64,000 nucleotides of DNA from Arcobacter iocasae (lineage in GTDB: Bacteria > Campylobacterota > Campylobacteria > Campylobacterales > Arcobacteraceae), in contig NZ_CP090177.1 in assembly GCF_042214795.1 (NCBI RefSeq), forward strand, positions 62,001 through 126,000, written 5' to 3'. The translations under genes were made by a program, and so were the position numbers. The notes beneath the pieces were generated by a model. It made no database searches and was not told the DNA's origin. It saw only the letters and a list, made by a program, of their open reading frames with translations. The stretch's first letter is position 1; each line of letters begins with the position of its first letter. Below are positions 61,367 to 64,000 of this stretch, piece by piece.

Positions 61367-62215
61367 ATGAATACTTTTTTCTCAAGACATGAACTTAAAA
61401 ACTATGCCTATATAATAATAGGCTCTGTTTTTTTAGCCCTTTCTGTTGTTGGTTTCTTTGCACCTAGTGAACTTATTACTGGAGGAACAGCGGGACTTGC
61501 TTTATTAATTCACTATATTACAAATCTAACTATTGGTACAATAATTATTTTAATTAACTTGCCTCTAATCTTACTTGGTATTAAATTTCTTGGTAAAATG
61601 TTTGCTGTTCGAACTATCATTACTATTCTTTTAATATCTATATTTATTGATTTTCTAACTCAAATAGTTCATTTAAAGCCTTTTATTATAGATAATTCTT
61701 TAGGTGCTATTTTTGGAGGTGTTTTTGTTGGTATTGGATTGGCTTTTATTATAAAAGGGGAATCAACAGCTGGTGGTTCAACAATACTTGCAAAAATAAT
61801 TTCATCAAAAACAGAGTTGAAACCTGGACAAGTTATTTTAGTAATTGACTTTATCATTATCTTTTCATCACTATTTATTCTTAATGATACAGGAAAAGTA
61901 CTATGGAGTATTATAAGTATTTACATTACAGCAAAAGTTATTGATGTAATACTAACTGGTAATCTTAATAAAAAAGTTGTTTATTTAGTTACTCAAAAAA
62001 CAGATCTTTTTAAAGAATTAATTAGAAATGAGTTAGGTCCTCAAGGAACGATAATAAGAGGCGATGGTCTTTTTGATAATGAAGATAAAAAAATGATTTT
62101 AATAGTTGTAAAAGTTGATAAACTACAAAAACTAAGAGAACTAGTAAAAAAGAATGACCCAGAAGGATTTTTAATAATCACAGAAGCTACAGAAATGTTA
62201 GGACGAGGTCATTAG
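61367..62215 (+). CDS. YitT-family membrane protein
   Basis: 282 residues. Five or six membrane helices (residues 10-200) include the YitT motif FFAPSELITGGTAGLALLIHY and GLAFIIKGESTAGGSTILAKII. A C-terminal soluble DUF2179 domain (about 200-275) has GPQGTIIRGDGLFDNEDKKMILIVVKVDKLQKLRELV. Transport role is presumed, substrate unknown. Separate transcription unit by spacing. Confidence 0.88.
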   Translation: MNTFFSRHELKNYAYIIIGSVFLALSVVGFFAPSELITGGTAGLALLIHYITNLTIGTIIILINLPLILLGIKFLGKMFAVRTIITILLISIFIDFLTQIVHLKPFIIDNSLGAIFGGVFVGIGLAFIIKGESTAGGSTILAKIISSKTELKPGQVILVIDFIIIFSSLFILNDTGKVLWSIISIYITAKVIDVILTGNLNKKVVYLVTQKTDLFKELIRNELGPQGTIIRGDGLFDNEDKKMILIVVKVDKLQKLRELVKKNDPEGFLIITEATEMLGRGH

Positions 62216-62319
62216 TATTAATTTAAACTTCTTTATTTATCTAGTTTAAAAATAAAAGCCACTTTTAAGACACTTAATAAAGTTATAGTTTATGACTAAA
62301 ACATATAAAAAGGATATAT

Positions 62320-63555
62320 ATGGTTAAGAAGTCATTATTTAAAAACATAGGATTTCAAATCTTGATTGCTATGATTTTGGGTACTATAGCAGGTGTTGTT
62401 ATGGGAGAAGAGGCATCAATCTTTGCTCCATTAGGTACTATTTTTATTCACTTAATAAAAATGCTAGTTATACCATTGATAGTTATTTCTATCATTTCTG
62501 GTTCTGCAAACTTAAGTGATAGTCCAAGTGCAGGAAAAGTAGGAATGGGAACAATTGTATTCTTTCTTGCAACTTCTGCAATTGCTGTTGCCCTAGCTCT
62601 TCTTGTAGGTGAAATATTCAAACCAGGTGTTGGTTTAGATTTAACTAGTGTTCATCATATGTTCTCAAATCAGTATGCTGATAAAGGTGAATTACCAAGT
62701 GCAATAGAGACAGTTATAGGAATGATTCCAACAAATATATTCCAATCACTTTTAGATGCAAATATCTTACAAATCTTAGTATTTTGTCTATTTTTTGGTA
62801 TTGCTCTTTCAAAAGTACCAAAAGAAAAAAGTGCTCCAATTATGAATAGTTTAGAAGCTACAACTCAAGCACTAATTTGGATGGTAACAATGGTTATGTT
62901 CTTAGCACCAATTGGGGTATTTGGACTTATGGCTGATTCTGTTGGAACATATGGTTTTGAGATGCTTAAACTTGTTGGGAAACTATTTCTTGTGTATATG
63001 GGTGCCCTATTGGTTTATGGATATGGATTTTATCCTTTACTTATTAAGTTATTCTCAAAAATGTCAATACTTAAATTCCTTTCTGCTATGAAAAAACCTC
63101 AAATAGTAGCCTTATCAACAGCTTCATCTATGGCAACACTTCCTGTTAATATGAAAACATGTGAGGAAGAACTTAAAATTTCTAAATCAACTTGTTCTTT
63201 TGTACTTCCATTGGGAGCAACTATTAATATGAGTGGAAATGCTATTTATTATGGATTAGTAGCAATTTTCTTTGCTCAAGTTTATAATATAGATTTAGGT
63301 CTTGGTGGATATGTAGCTATTATCTTTACTGCAACAATTGGTGCTATTGGACAAGCAGGAGTTCCTGGTCCTTCATTCTTAGTAGTTGCTGTATTAATTG
63401 CAGCTGGTATTCCAATAGAAGGTCTACCTTTACTTATTGCCTTAGACAGAATGTTTGATATGACAAGAACTGCTTTAAATATTACAGGTGATGCAGCTTG
63501 TGCTGTTATTATTGATAACTATAATACTAAAAAAGATAAATTAGAAACAATATAA
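62320..63555 (+). CDS. Dicarboxylate/amino acid:cation symporter (SDF/DAACS family)
   Basis: 411 residues. The transporter fold has the family landmarks: KMLVIPLIVISIISG (early), LPLGATINMSGNAIYYG (NMDGT-equivalent motif), TIGAIGQAGVPGPSF and DRMFDMTRTALNITGDAACAVII (substrate-binding helices 7 and 8). The usual serine-rich loop reads ALSTASSMATLPVN. The motif NMSGN in place of NMDGT differs from GltP/DctA and hints at an altered cation or substrate site. Start ATG with AAGGAT. Ends at a shared hairpin with the convergent permease. Confidence 0.92.
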   Translation: MVKKSLFKNIGFQILIAMILGTIAGVVMGEEASIFAPLGTIFIHLIKMLVIPLIVISIISGSANLSDSPSAGKVGMGTIVFFLATSAIAVALALLVGEIFKPGVGLDLTSVHHMFSNQYADKGELPSAIETVIGMIPTNIFQSLLDANILQILVFCLFFGIALSKVPKEKSAPIMNSLEATTQALIWMVTMVMFLAPIGVFGLMADSVGTYGFEMLKLVGKLFLVYMGALLVYGYGFYPLLIKLFSKMSILKFLSAMKKPQIVALSTASSMATLPVNMKTCEEELKISKSTCSFVLPLGATINMSGNAIYYGLVAIFFAQVYNIDLGLGGYVAIIFTATIGAIGQAGVPGPSFLVVAVLIAAGIPIEGLPLLIALDRMFDMTRTALNITGDAACAVIIDNYNTKKDKLETI

Positions 63556-63583
63556 AAAGAAGAGTTTTAAACTCTTCTTTTTT
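63554..63583. terminator. Bidirectional terminator between the symporter and EamA genes
   Basis: AAAAAGAAGAGTTT (63554-63567) pairs with AAACTCTTCTTTTT (63569-63582), realistically a 12-bp stem with a short TTTAA-type loop and T-runs on both strands. It overlaps the EamA stop codon. Confidence 0.8.
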
Positions 63584-64000
63584 CTACTCTTAAAACAAAT
63601 TTATAAAGCCTATTTCCCAATACTGAAATAAATAATCCAAACAATATCAAAATAGCTCCAAGAGTTTCTATATGATTTAATTGCTCATTAAGTAAAATAT
63701 TTGAACTAATAATCCCAACAACAGGTATTACTAAAGCAAAAGGAGTAACAACAGCAGAGTTATAATTTTTAAGTAACCATCCCCAAATAGCAAAAGCAAC
63801 CAAAGTAGAAATATATCCAGTATAAGCTACAGAAACCCAAGTTTTAACACTAGAGTTTAATAATAAAGTTAAAGGCTCATGGGACTCATAAAAGTATGAA
63901 AGTATAAACAAAGGAAGTGGTGGAATCAAACTTACCCAAACCATAAAATGCAAAAGGTTTACATCTTTTATTTGTTTCATAATTACATTTGAAACTGACC
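63567..64000 (-). CDS. EamA-family (DMT) permease, 5' truncated by window edge
   Basis: The 3' part of a drug/metabolite-type transporter. Frame is open to the window edge (144 codons visible), and an internal ATG at 63980 is not a likely start because the EamA repeat normally extends upstream. Visible helices include AYTGYISTLVAFAIWGWLLKNYNSAVVTPFALVIPVVGIISSNILLNEQL, the second EamA repeat signature, and GAILILFGLFISVLG, then a basic tail. Substrate unknown. Confidence 0.85.
   Translation of the reverse strand, partial: SVSNVIMKQIKDVNLLHFMVWVSLIPPLPLFILSYFYESHEPLTLLLNSSVKTWVSVAYTGYISTLVAFAIWGWLLKNYNSAVVTPFALVIPVVGIISSNILLNEQLNHIETLGAILILFGLFISVLGNRLYKFVLRVEKRRV

Overview
The window is typical chromosomal DNA of a Campylobacterota (epsilonproteobacterial) bacterium, most likely Arcobacteraceae. 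The evidence is very low GC, dense short-spaced operons, frequent TTG/GTG starts, the cbpA-hspR chaperone pair, a ppiD-like/ftsA/ftsZ cluster, the compact engB-lptA-lptC-kdsC-hisB-rlpA-mltD-tatD run, rplI-hslV-hslU, and CetB/Aer-type PAS proteins next to chemoreceptors. The taxon is inferred from gene content and order; no rRNA or tRNA gene was seen to confirm it. No CRISPR array, insertion sequence or prophage was recognised, and no gene-free stretch exceeds 300 bases.

Layout. 1-2.1 kb: a truncated exported protein, an MnmC-oxidase-like flavoprotein and a rhodanese. 2.1-3.4 kb: HspR-controlled cbpA-hspR behind a clear HAIR operator. 3.4-10.5 kb (minus): ftsZ, ftsA, a PpiD-like chaperone, a RecD2-like helicase, a small unknown gene and an ArsC-like reductase. 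10.6-15.5 kb (plus): a FliK-like hook-length protein with three 315-bp tandem repeats, FhlB, a MreD-like protein and PBP2. 15.5-21.4 kb: two chemoreceptor/PAS pairs flanking a solute-binding protein and fliP. 21.5-25.9 kb: a TolC-family protein, then a TPR/beta-barrel protein resembling Slam (type XI secretion) with a secreted FecR protein whose C-terminus resembles a TbpB barrel. 25.9-34.8 kb (minus): GNAT, engB, Lpt/KDO genes, hisB, rlpA, mltD, tatD, hslUV, rplI.

34.9-35.5 kb: a serine-recombinase-family protein lacking the catalytic serine, next to a 16-bp palindrome. 35.7-41.9 kb (plus): ubiX, coaD, tmk, hisS, speA, cysE and a TauE/SafE permease. 41.9-45.6 kb (minus): a DEAD-box helicase and an 830-residue AcnA/IRP-like protein that has lost most active-site and cluster residues. 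45.7-64 kb: MscS channel, uvrA, DUF309, FlaG-like protein, CNNM/CorC protein, DTW protein, a possible PD-(D/E)XK protein, OFA transporter, CWC protein, methyltransferase, RRM protein, NodB-like deacetylase, DHCW cupin, SagB-like oxidoreductase, YitT, a dicarboxylate symporter and a truncated EamA permease.

Most of the window is housekeeping: division, envelope, proteostasis, motility and biosynthesis. The parts most deserving attention are the Slam-like/FecR-TbpB pair, the degenerate aconitase paralogue, the serine-less recombinase, the FliK repeats, the two split energy-taxis receptors and a tatD gene without a standard start codon.
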